Below are positions 1 through 8,782 of a stretch of DNA of 64,000 nt, piece after piece (the stretch's first letter is position 1; the number at the start of each line of letters is the position of its first letter). The notes beneath the pieces were generated by a model. The model had not been told where the DNA came from. It saw only the letters and a program-made list of their open reading frames with translations, and ran no database searches. The stretch is taken from positions 1 to 64,000 of the forward strand of contig NZ_PYIX02000023.1 in assembly GCF_003024515.2 (NCBI RefSeq), in the 5' to 3' direction. This DNA comes from Acinetobacter sichuanensis. GTDB lineage: Bacteria; Pseudomonadota; Gammaproteobacteria; Pseudomonadales; Moraxellaceae. A program made the position numbers and the translations under genes.

Positions 1-1
1 T

Positions 2-148
2 CAGATTCAAAAGACCCAATGGAATGATGTTTTTATGAATATATATCAATGGCAGAAGAGTTTATTTCGACCCATCATTAAAAGTTTTATTGATGGTTTT
101 ATTTTAGATAAAAATCATCTTCTGCCACAAAAGTTGCAAAAATCATAG
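2..148 (+). CDS. C-terminal end of an unidentified protein (5' part outside window)
   Basis: An open frame runs in from the left edge and ends at a TAG at 146-148, giving 48 residues rich in aromatic and basic positions (QIQKTQWNDVFMN... to ...LPQKLQKS). No start codon with a ribosome site fits, so this is the tail of a gene that begins before the window. I do not recognise the family from this short end. The following 400 bases are AT-rich and non-coding, which fits the 3' end of a transcription unit. Confidence 0.5.
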   Translation, partial: QIQKTQWNDVFMNIYQWQKSLFRPIIKSFIDGFILDKNHLLPQKLQKS

Positions 149-554
149 TGCGTAAGTCCTATTTAAGTAAATATCAGTTAACTCTAATACGCTTATAATA
201 ACCTCATATCCTTCTTCTTTAAAATAAAATTCAACAACTTACATAACTTTTATTTTATAGATTTTTTTCTAAATAACATCAAATTTATTAGCTATATAGA
301 AAATAATAGATCATGTTAGCTATATGGCTAATATTATATTGAGGTCAAAATTAGGGAAGAAGCAAAGGCAGATATTATAAAATACATTGAGCTATTTTAT
401 AATCAATGAAGAACTCAGACATGCTTAGATTTTAAGAAACGAAACCAATAACTGAGGAATTTTACAAGTCGTCTGCCTAGAATCTTCCAAGTGAATGTCT
501 CCTGTTATTTCGCATATATCATTAGAATGATAACTATCAGTTTTTTATTATCTG
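149..554. other. Non-coding gap, nothing recognised
   Basis: About 400 AT-rich bases between the partial gene at the left edge and the stop codon of the LysR gene. I see no convincing open frame, no strong hairpin with a T-run and no IS end. Confidence 0.5.
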
Positions 555-1451
555 TTATTTGTTCGAATGAAAAAAATTTGTTAAATAATCTCTAACAAAG
601 TTTATATTTGTTTTTTGTAAACCTTTGGACCAAACCAAATAAAGTTGATTCGTAGGAGCCTCATTCCTATTATTTAAAGCTATCAAAGCTCCTTCTTTTA
701 GTTCATGCTCACAATGATAGTCTGGAAGAACAGACCAGCCATGACCTGCAATAACTAACTCTTTAATCGCTCTTAAATCAGGAACAATACATGATGCAAC
801 AGTATGAATTGGTGACTCAAATAAAGTAGACCAAACGGAGCGTACCAAAGGTAAATCCTCATCATATGCAATCAATGGAATTTGCGAGAGTACCTCTTTA
901 TTTGGCTTTTTTCCAATTTTTATACTTAGACTAGGTGCATGAACTAAATATAATTTTTCAGTCACTAAAGGTAGAAAATTATACTGTTGTTCATCTGGCT
1001 TTGACGCTGTTATTGCCAAATCAATCGATTGTTCTTTTAATAGATCATATATTTTTTGACGATTGCCCGTTTGGCATCGAATATTAAATCCCTGCGTCAT
1101 TAAAGAGGCTAAAGGTTTTGTTAAACAGTAGTATAAAAAATCAGCAGGTGCAACTAAGTGAATTGTCCCACCTTGAATATTCCCAAGTTTAAACGATGAT
1201 AATTTAAACTCTAAAGCATCAATATTTGGAGCTATAGATCGAGCTAATTCATCCGCTGCGGTTGTAGGCTCAACACCACGAGACTGTCGAATAAAAAGCT
1301 TAATGCCTATAAAGCTTTCTAAAGATTGGATATGTAAAGATGCAGCTGGCTGAGTAATCGCCAGATTTTCAGCAGCTTTTGAAAAAGATTTAGATCTATA
1401 CACTTCCAAAAAAGTTCTTAAATGGATCAGGTGGCTCATCAATTTGATCAT
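555..1451 (-). CDS. LysR-family transcriptional regulator
   Basis: This 298-residue protein has the normal LysR length. Residues 8-65 form the winged helix-turn-helix (HLRTFLEVYRSKSFSKAAE, then AITQPAASLHIQSLE), followed by a periplasmic-binding-protein-like effector domain. The start at 1451 is preceded by GGGA about ten bases upstream; an internal Met four codons later has no such site. It lies 95 bases downstream of, and on the same strand as, an MFS exporter (1546-2730), so the two are probably co-transcribed and the regulator may control that exporter. The effector is unknown. Confidence 0.85.
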   Translation of the reverse strand: MIKLMSHLIHLRTFLEVYRSKSFSKAAENLAITQPAASLHIQSLESFIGIKLFIRQSRGVEPTTAADELARSIAPNIDALEFKLSSFKLGNIQGGTIHLVAPADFLYYCLTKPLASLMTQGFNIRCQTGNRQKIYDLLKEQSIDLAITASKPDEQQYNFLPLVTEKLYLVHAPSLSIKIGKKPNKEVLSQIPLIAYDEDLPLVRSVWSTLFESPIHTVASCIVPDLRAIKELVIAGHGWSVLPDYHCEHELKEGALIALNNRNEAPTNQLYLVWSKGLQKTNINFVRDYLTNFFHSNK

Positions 1452-1545
1452 TTATTTATTCCCATCAACTTATTTTAAGTGATTGAATCCATTAAATACA
1501 GAAAAGAAATGCTAAGTGTTCTTTTCTGTATAAATGACAAATTTT

Positions 1546-2730
1546 TTAAACGTTTCGTGAAACCGATTTCTGAATCTGGATCACTAAGATCAGTAAACCG
1601 ATTACTGATAATACTGCCCCTGTAATCCCCGTAAAACTTAAACCAATATGACTAATCGTCATGCCACCAAGAATCGAGCCTAATGCGATCGCAGAGTTAA
1701 AGCCTGCAATATTTAGACCTGCTGCAACACCATGTGAATTTGGAGCATACTTGTGTGCAACCTGAATTAAACGAGCTTGCAAAGCTGGTACAGCACCAAA
1801 AGTAAATAAGCCAAGTAATGAAACCATTACAGCCATCAAGATTGGGGAACCGATAAATAACCACATTCCAAATGCTGTTAAGATAATACCTGAGATAATT
1901 ACCACGTTTGCTTTATTAGCACCCAAAGAATCTGTTACTTTACCACCCAAGACATTACCAATAGCTGCGAATACACCATATAGAAGTGTATACATCGGTA
2001 CCGAAGATGGGCTAACTTTTGTTACTTCAATCAACATTGAGGCGATATAGGTATAAGCAGCAAATGAACCCGCATAAGCAAACACCGTGACCAATGCACC
2101 TGAAATTAATTTTGGATTAAAGATCGTTAAAATCTCTTGCTTAGCATTAAATGTTGTTTTTTGATCTGCATGCAGCGGATCTTTCATTCCAACCAATAAG
2201 CCAACAAAGCCTACTGCACCGAATAATGCAATGAAACCAAGCACCAAACGCCAATCAATCACACCACCCAAATAGGTGCTTAACGGGACACCAATTGCCA
2301 TCGCAATCGTAAACCCACCAAAGACTATCGCAACTGCACTCCCAGCTCTTTCAGGACCTGCAAGTTTAGCGGCTGTGCTAGAAGCTACTGCTAAAAATAA
2401 GCCATGTCCTAGACCTGCAACAAAACGAGCAACAATCATAAGGGTTAAACTAGTTGCAAAAGCGGTCACTAGGCTTCCTAGGGTAAAAATTATGGTTGTA
2501 ACTAGCATGGCTTTTTTACGAGACCAACCATTGGTTAAAGCGGTAAGCACAGGTGCTGCAAATGTTGCCCCTAGGGCATAGGCTGCAACAATCGATCCTG
2601 TTTGTTCTACACTTACACCCAAACCGCTGGCCATGACATCAGTAATCCCTATCGGAACAAATTCAGCCAAGCCTAGTGCAAAGGCGGTAATGGTAAAAAT
2701 ATAGATAATAATCGGCATGACTAAACTCAC
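1546..2730 (-). CDS. MFS transporter, DHA1-type drug/metabolite exporter
   Basis: The 394-residue protein has 12 predicted membrane segments. After TM2 it carries a loop of the motif-A type (NGWSRKKAML), and in TM5 a motif C typical of drug:H+ antiporters of 12-TM DHA1 type (RAGSAVAIVFGGFTIAMAIG followed by VPLSTYLG). It resembles the AraJ/YdhP/PbuE group, which exports sugars, purines or drugs from the cytoplasm by proton antiport. The substrate cannot be read from sequence. The LysR gene downstream on the same strand is the likely regulator. Confidence 0.85.
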   Translation of the reverse strand: MSLVMPIIIYIFTITAFALGLAEFVPIGITDVMASGLGVSVEQTGSIVAAYALGATFAAPVLTALTNGWSRKKAMLVTTIIFTLGSLVTAFATSLTLMIVARFVAGLGHGLFLAVASSTAAKLAGPERAGSAVAIVFGGFTIAMAIGVPLSTYLGGVIDWRLVLGFIALFGAVGFVGLLVGMKDPLHADQKTTFNAKQEILTIFNPKLISGALVTVFAYAGSFAAYTYIASMLIEVTKVSPSSVPMYTLLYGVFAAIGNVLGGKVTDSLGANKANVVIISGIILTAFGMWLFIGSPILMAVMVSLLGLFTFGAVPALQARLIQVAHKYAPNSHGVAAGLNIAGFNSAIALGSILGGMTISHIGLSFTGITGAVLSVIGLLILVIQIQKSVSRNV

Positions 2731-2901
2731 ATTCTTTTGATGTTTGAAGTTTAGTTTGAAGAAAGATATTAATAAAATAATAAGAATTATATTAAATATA
2801 AAAAAAATTATATCTATAATCGATCACCTCCAAACAAGTATGGATATACATAGTTACTTGAAGGTGGAAAGATATTCCCTAAAAAGATTCAATAAATGAA
2901 A

Positions 2902-4137
2902 TTAAAAAGTTGTATTAAATTTAATACCAGCGACCCAGGTGTTATTTCCATTGGATACAGCACCTACATTTTTTATGTATTGCACATTAGGACGAAGAGT
3001 GAACCAATCCGTGAGATGAATTCCATAATATAACTCTGAATTGTATTCATTACTAAAACCTTCAGCATTCTTATGGATTCGTGCAAAACCGATGGCAATT
3101 TCATCTTTTGGACGTGTACTCCATGCTCCTAGGTAACTGAAAGCAAGATTTTGCATGTTACTGATCACATTGGTTTTACTGTCAAAAAAAACTGCGCTAG
3201 CCGAGGCAGTCAGACCGCGTTCAGAATCAAATCGGTGCGAAATCAACTTCTGTTTTCCTGATATCCATCCGCCTTTTTTATGGTCTGTCGTCTCTAAAGC
3301 TTGACCATGACCATCCAACTCATTCGCATCCGCTGTACTAAAATAATATCCTATACGGTATTCACCAGATAAGTGTTGAGCACCAATGCTTGGTGTCCAT
3401 ACCATTTCAACTGGAATTAATGCACCTTTCGATTCATCTGTACTTAAGTTAAAACCTTTTCCGCGTTCTAAATTTTCCGGATTATATTCAAATACGCCTA
3501 TTTGAGTATAAAAATCAGGTGTGAAATTATACTTAACTCGTGCTGCCCATTGACTAACTGGCCAATTGAACCACTGGTCACCAGCCCAATTTCCCATTTG
3601 CGAGCCACATAATGCAAGATTTTGGAAATCGCAAGCAAAACTATTAAAATCCTCTGCTTCACCAAAACGGCCTATTTTGATATCTAAAGCCTGATCATGA
3701 ATTTTTTTTCTAATCCAAAAATTTGTTAAACGCCAGGTTTGCTCTCTACCCCAAACCTCTTGCACAGAACTGATCTGACCCTCAAGTGCCGGAGCCGTAT
3801 TGGTTAAATTTTTGCCATCACGATAAGTTATCGTGATTTGCGCATCGGTATCTTGCCATCCCAAAATTTTATTTAAATCGAGATGAGCACCTAAACCTAG
3901 CTGTCCTGAAAACTCCGTGCCGTTTTTTGTGGTCTTTTTAGAGTCTAAAATATTCGCCATCTCACCGGTATAATCAAATGTAAAGTCATAACCTTGCTCG
4001 ACTAAAGCACTACGTTCACCATCCCAATCACCAAGCATCCATGGTTCTGTTGAAGATGCAGCAAGTGCATGTTGTGCATAGATAGCACATGCTACAAGTG
4101 ATATACATGAATATAAACAAGATGTGTGGCTTTTCAT
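2902..4137 (-). CDS. OprB-family carbohydrate-selective porin
   Basis: The 411-residue precursor starts with a signal peptide (about 27 residues, ending ALA-ASS). The mature protein opens with the OprB signature WMLGDWDGERSALVEQGYDF, then many amphipathic beta strands, and ends in a terminal Phe (KFNTTF) as outer-membrane barrels do. OprB proteins form 16-stranded channels for sugars and small acids. It lies upstream of a secreted VOC protein and a 2-oxoglutarate-semialdehyde dehydrogenase on the same strand, which suggests a sugar-acid uptake and oxidation locus. The substrate is not shown by sequence. Confidence 0.85.
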   Translation of the reverse strand: MKSHTSCLYSCISLVACAIYAQHALAASSTEPWMLGDWDGERSALVEQGYDFTFDYTGEMANILDSKKTTKNGTEFSGQLGLGAHLDLNKILGWQDTDAQITITYRDGKNLTNTAPALEGQISSVQEVWGREQTWRLTNFWIRKKIHDQALDIKIGRFGEAEDFNSFACDFQNLALCGSQMGNWAGDQWFNWPVSQWAARVKYNFTPDFYTQIGVFEYNPENLERGKGFNLSTDESKGALIPVEMVWTPSIGAQHLSGEYRIGYYFSTADANELDGHGQALETTDHKKGGWISGKQKLISHRFDSERGLTASASAVFFDSKTNVISNMQNLAFSYLGAWSTRPKDEIAIGFARIHKNAEGFSNEYNSELYYGIHLTDWFTLRPNVQYIKNVGAVSNGNNTWVAGIKFNTTF

Positions 4138-4375
4138 AATTACAGTCCCTTAACGTGGCTTAGGGTCTGATGATTTTTTTAAATGGATTTTTAAATATTT
4201 TAATAATCAATAATATATAAAAATACCGCAGCTTAAATTGGGCTACTTATTATTAAAAATAAACTGAGTTTGATTGGAACTTAACTCGGTTTAAAAATAT
4301 AAACATCCATATCATAAAAAAACGTCAACAAACCTTAAGTATTCCTTTACCATGCTTTATCAACAAGAAGTATGA

Positions 4376-4411
4376 TTCCAAAGCGATTTAACCAAAATTA
4401 TCGCTTTGGAA
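4376..4411. terminator. Perfect 12-bp stem-loop between VOC and OprB genes
   Basis: TTCCAAAGCGAT (4376-4387) pairs exactly with ATCGCTTTGGAA (4400-4411) across a 12-base loop. It sits just downstream of the VOC gene stop (4434, minus strand) and upstream of the OprB start, in an otherwise gene-free gap at 4138-4433. There is no T-run, so it may terminate weakly, protect an mRNA end, or be an operator. Confidence 0.5.
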
Positions 4412-4433
4412 ACTGATCTAATAATCGCTATTT

Positions 4434-5075
4434 TTAAGGTTTTGGCGGGGTATAGCGATTTGCTTCGCTATAACTAGGGTAGTTAATACCGCTGGAATAA
4501 GTGACCAACTCAACCGTCGTTCCCCATGGGGTTTTGCCATAAACAAAGCGGTTCTTTTCACCGCCTTCAATTTCACCAAAAATTGGATTAATGTCAGAAT
4601 ATAAGACGCCACCGGCTGCTTTAAATCTGCGTGCAGCTTCTTGAATATCATCCACATAGACAGCAAAATGTTGTAACCCGATATCAGAAGAAATCGCTGC
4701 TTTATGTTGGGTCTTTGCACGATACTCAAATAACTCAATGCTAGTACTTTGTCCTAGAGACATCATTCGCATGTGGACTAACTGAGTCCCAGATTTTAGA
4801 CCCAGAATTTTCTCGATTTCCGTACCCTTTAACGGTTTATCAGTCTTGGGATCTACTAAATCATAAGCAATCTTTGCACCAAATGCTTCCTTTAAAAATT
4901 TAGTGGCCGCATCAATATCGGGAACTGTAATTGCAATATGGTCTAGCCCTCGCACAACCATACTTTTGCCTTCATTTTGCTGGCCAGAGGTGCTTTGCTT
5001 GGTTTCTGCTGCATGTGAATACCCCTGAATTCCGAGTAAACATGTTGCCAATATAATAGATATGCTCTTTTTCAT
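4434..5075 (-). CDS. Exported VOC-superfamily (glyoxalase-like) protein
   Basis: The 213-residue precursor has a signal peptide (MKKSISIILATCLLGIQGYSHA, cleavage near AETK). After a short polar linker comes one VOC domain starting at GLDHIAITVPDIDAATKFLK. It has two beta-alpha-beta-beta-beta modules and candidate metal ligands His (DHIA), a Glu in the SIELFEYR region, His (LQHFAVYVDD) and Glu (VELVTYSSG). VOC proteins include glyoxalases, ring-cleavage dioxygenases and isomerases. Most are cytosolic, so an exported copy is less usual. It lies between an OprB porin and a semialdehyde dehydrogenase on the same strand; the reaction is unknown. Confidence 0.8.
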   Translation of the reverse strand: MKKSISIILATCLLGIQGYSHAAETKQSTSGQQNEGKSMVVRGLDHIAITVPDIDAATKFLKEAFGAKIAYDLVDPKTDKPLKGTEIEKILGLKSGTQLVHMRMMSLGQSTSIELFEYRAKTQHKAAISSDIGLQHFAVYVDDIQEAARRFKAAGGVLYSDINPIFGEIEGGEKNRFVYGKTPWGTTVELVTYSSGINYPSYSEANRYTPPKP

Positions 5076-5171
5076 TTAGAGGTTCCTTGAACATAAGAGT
5101 TGAATAAATGAGTAAATACAAAAACCTGAATAACAACTTCTGTATTTACTCTTGCTGCGAAAACTTGAAAA

Positions 5172-6752
5172 TTAAGATAAGACTTTCTGCCCATCAATCA
5201 GACGTACAAGTTTTAAAGGGTTTTCACTTTTTAAACTTGTTGGCAATAAATCTTCTGGAAAATCCTGATAACACACTGGACGCAAGAATCGGTTGATTGC
5301 AGCCGTGCCAACCGACGTGGTACGTGCATCAGACGTTGCCGGAAATGGCCCTCCATGCACCATGGCATGACAAACCTCGACTCCAGTCGGGAAACCATTA
5401 CATAAAATTCGTCCGGCTTTTCGTTCCAAAATTGGCAACAAAGCTTTCGCTTGGTCGAGATCTTCTTAATTCATCAATAAAGTCGCTGTCAACTGACCTT
5501 CAAGATATTCAGCAACACGAGAAAAATCTTGTTGGTTTTTACATACAACCACCAATGAACTCGAACCAAACACCTCATCACTCAACGTATGATCGGACAG
5601 GAACTGCTCGGCTGTGGTTTTAAACAGTTTTGCCTGGCAAGCATTTGGTTCTTGACTATTTAAGCCTTCACTCACCTTTTCAACTAATGCATGGGCTTCA
5701 AGTTTATCAATGCCATTTGCATAGGCTTGATAAATTCCCTCGGTCAACATGGTTTGTGCTGCAACCTGAGACATTGCCCCAGCAATAGAATTCAGCAAAA
5801 GATCTAAAGATTCACTTTCCTGAACGATGACCAGCCCCGGATTTGTACACAACTGACCAGCACTTCCTGTTAAAGATGCCGCAAAATCTTTACCGATTTG
5901 CTCAGCTCTTGTACTTAAGGCATGTGGCAATATAAATACTGGATTAATGGAACTCATTTCTGCATAAACTGGAATAGGTTCAGGACGCTTGTTTGCAATA
6001 TCCATTAAGGCCAAGCCACCATTACGAGAACCTGTAAAACCTACCGCTTTAATCAGTGGATGTTTAACTAGTTCAACGCCTACATTCGCCCCTGAGCCAA
6101 AAATTAATGAAAATACGCCTTCAGGTAAATTACATTTTTTGACAGCATTTTGTATTGCTTGACCCACTAACTCAGAAGTACCTAAATGTGCTGAATGTGC
6201 TTTAACAATCACTGGGCACCCTGCAGCCAAAGCCGATGCAGTATCCCCACCCGCAACTGAAAATGCGAGAGGAAAATTACTTGCACCAAAAACAGCAACT
6301 GGTCCCAACGCGATCATTTGAAAGCGCAAGTCGCTACGCGGCATAGGTGTTCTATTCGGTAAAGCGGGATCAATACGTACATCCAGATAATTTCCTGCCC
6401 GCAATACTGATGCAAAAAGTTTTAACTGATTGACAGTACGCCCACGCTCACCAGTTAAACGTGCAATCGGAAGGCCTGTTTCCTTACTTGCACGATCCAG
6501 CAAAGTATCACCTAAGGCCATAATTTCATCAGCACAGGCTTCCAAAAATTGAGCCCGTTGCTCGGGAGCCGTATTTCTAAACGTATCAAAAGCTTGACTG
6601 GCAAGACGCGCTGCTTGATCTACATGCTCAAATGTCCCACCCATGACAACAGGTTCTAAGGTTTCATTTGTACGTGGATTTTTTGCATATATTGGTTGAT
6701 CATTTCCGATAACACTGCCAGCACCAATTAGCATAGCTCCATTAATTTGCAT
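5172..6752 (-). pseudogene. 2-oxoglutarate-semialdehyde (2,5-dioxovalerate) dehydrogenase, interrupted by in-frame TAA
   Basis: This is an NADP-type aldehyde dehydrogenase of the long (about 525-residue) KGSA dehydrogenase family. The active-site Cys is in SAGQLCTNPG and the Glu in YAEMSSINP. The start at 6752 is chosen because AAGGA precedes it. The frame stops at TAA 5466-5468 after ...TATLLMN. The same frame then continues without a base shift ([20 protein letters not shown], then the tail with [17 protein letters not shown]) to a second stop at 5172. A single substitution would restore full length. As written the enzyme loses about 97 residues, including the oligomerisation end. The enzyme closes sugar-acid and hydroxyproline pathways by making 2-oxoglutarate. 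A second KGSADH-like gene lies at 32286-33737. Confidence 0.85.
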
Positions 6753-6844
6753 ACGGTTTTCCTTCTGCACGATGTGAAATTTTGAGCGAACGAAGCCTAC
6801 AACCTTTTTTAGATCGTTACTTCAATATGTTATTTCAGGAATTT

Positions 6845-7686
6845 TTACTTCACGATATCCATCACTTTCCGATACTTACTTGGAGTTACACCTTGATGTG
6901 CCGAAAAAAAACGCGTGAAATTATTCATCGGAACAAACCCTACTGCCTCAGCAATATTCTGAATCGGTAAATTCAGATCAGATAGAAGCATAAGCCCTTG
7001 CTCCATTTTTAAAGTATTGGTAAATGTTGTCGGTGAAACACCTGTTGAGTTCGAAAACAATCTGAAAAAATGTGCACGAGAAAGTCCAACAGAATCAGCA
7101 ACTTTTGCCCAATTTAATGTGTTTAAATTATTGTTTAATATTTGATTTATGACCTTTCTAATTCTAGGGTCATAACGTAATTCACTATATTTGCTAATAG
7201 AGACTTTTTTAAGGTCAGGAACACTGATTTCTAATCCTTCAATATACAAATCAGAAATAAGCTTATTCATCTGATATGATGTAGGTAATAAACCTTTCTC
7301 TAACCAGTTAAGTACTTCATCTCTTAAATGTTCGATCTTTTTCGAAATTCTGTGAATTGGAAGGTTAAAAAATCAGGGTAAGCATTTTGAATAAAGCGAG
7401 AATCAATTTGCCCCAACCAATTTGGTTTAAAATAAAATGCTAATAAAATTGTATCTTCAAAAGTTGGCTTATGATTATAGAAATGAGGTTCCCAAGCATT
7501 GATAAACAACACTGTTTTGTCAGAAACCAGATATTCCTTTTGACCGACACCAAATAAAATATCTGGTCCTCCGACCTTAAACACAAAATGAGCATCACGA
7601 TGGGCGTGGCTTGTCATAGAATGATCTAATCGCAATAGAGCAACTCGACCAAAACTTCCATGTAAAACTCTAATTGGCTCAGACAT
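6845..7686 (-). pseudogene. AraC-family regulator, frameshifted in an A-run
   Basis: The N-terminal cupin-like sensor (start 7686, MSEPIRVLHGSFGRVALL, with HRDAHFVFKVGG) runs to a TAA at 7324-7326. The C-terminal part reads in another frame from KKIEHLRDEVLNWLEKG into two helix-turn-helices (WAKVADSVGLSRAHFFRLF; IQNIAEAVGFVPMNNFTRFF) ending at 6845. Adding one base to the run of five As (minus strand; 7338-7342) joins them into one protein of about 280 residues, normal for AraC regulators. The gene sits upstream of the KGSA dehydrogenase on the same strand and is its likely regulator. Both are damaged. Confidence 0.8.
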
Positions 7687-7753
7687 CCTATTCTCCATTG
7701 ACGATAGAGGCATACGATTACGAAAAAATTATTTCGTAAAGATTCATTCTAAA

Positions 7754-7800
7754 AGCCTTTTTTATCACTCAAACAATTATGTATTGATGTAAAAAAGGCT
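7754..7800 (-). terminator. Terminator after small cupin gene
   Basis: AGCCTTTTTTA at 7754-7764 pairs with TAAAAAAGGCT at 7790-7800. Read on the minus strand the second arm is followed by TTTTAG, so it can act as an intrinsic terminator for the cupin gene that stops at 7808, separating it from the AraC gene. Confidence 0.6.
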
Positions 7801-7807
7801 CTCCTTT

Positions 7808-8176
7808 CTACTTATATTCAACCAAAACTTCTCGATAATTGGATTGTCCTACATTTACAGCTTTATGAGTTGCTGGAAATTTTTCACCTTTACCAATTTC
7901 AGAAAGTACTTCTACGACTCCATCTGTAACCTTTAAAGAAAATACACCATTTGTAGGTACATCAAACACACCGCAATCACGACCTTCTTGATCAAAGATT
8001 TGCAAAGGAGCTCCTTCAATAGCAAACCACATATAGTCTTTCATATGGGTGTGCATTGCTGAGGCTTCACCCGGCTTTAATACAAAATCCCAAATAATGA
8101 CTTTATCGTTTTCAAATAGCTTAGTGTTACCCATTTGATCTAATTTGGTTTCATTTAAATTCAATACACTATTCAT
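7808..8176 (-). CDS. Small cupin-fold protein
   Basis: The 122-residue single-domain cupin starts at 8176, where GGAG lies a few bases upstream; a Met four codons earlier has no better site. Motif 1 is visible as PGEASAMHTHMKDYMWFAIEG with the His pair, and the strand set continues through FDVPTNGVFSLKVTDG. Small cupins of this kind bind metal and serve as isomerases, dioxygenases or sensors. It is upstream of the AraC regulator on the same strand, so it may belong to the sugar-acid locus. The function is not recognised. Confidence 0.65.
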   Translation of the reverse strand: MNSVLNLNETKLDQMGNTKLFENDKVIIWDFVLKPGEASAMHTHMKDYMWFAIEGAPLQIFDQEGRDCGVFDVPTNGVFSLKVTDGVVEVLSEIGKGEKFPATHKAVNVGQSNYREVLVEYK

Positions 8177-8782
8177 GTGTGTCTCCATTTCTAGTATCCA
8201 TAAGAAATTTATATGTAATATCGATGATTATGCTGACTTACCATTTAGAGATTAATGCTTATCAACCATGTCGTGAATAATCATTTATCTTTAAGTCTCA
8301 TCATATTTTTTATATCTTGTGGAGCGGTAATGCTGTCTAAAATTATTGTGTCTACAATGTTATTGATGGCTATAGTCGTGATTCTTTGATCATGGTAGTC
8401 GGTTTTTCACCCTGCCCAACTTTTCTGAAAAGCCATGTTTCTCAATCAATGTTGAAATGATATTTAATTTTTTAGTCACAAACACAGTACCAATTCAGGT
8501 CTTTAAATCCTTTTGTTACGTACATTTTCACTAAATTAATATTCCAGATGTAACTATAAAAATCCGAGAAAAAATATAACAAGAAAGTCCTATAAATGTC
8601 CTCTGTTATATTTTATTCCCCATTTTTTTGTACCTACTTATTCAAAAGCAACTTCTGCAAAATGAAATCTATTCTTTTCAATAGGTAGTTTCTATGGGGC
8701 GATCTATTCTTTTTTTTAGTCTTTTTCACTGTCTTTCGGCAGATTTCTCCATCAAATTATTGAATCATCGGGGAGCAATAGT
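8177..8782. other. 606-base gap upstream of the cytochrome bd operon
   Basis: No gene is supported here. It holds an AT-rich perfect 11-bp inverted repeat (8571-8581 with 8604-8614; AAAATATAACA and its complement) with a 22-base loop, about 170 bases before cydA. The region must contain the promoters for cydA and for the divergent cupin, but I found no clear FNR/ANR palindrome. Confidence 0.5.

Noticed and set aside
2826-2873. Imperfect inverted repeat between MFS and OprB genes as terminator
   Set aside because: The stem is interrupted by several mismatches and lacks a T-run; too weak to list.
8330-8389. 19-residue hydrophobic micro-ORF (MLSKIIVSTMLLMAIVVIL) with GGAG upstream
   Set aside because: It is too short and isolated to support; it may be chance or the relic of a signal peptide. 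Only conservation or ribosome profiling could rescue it.
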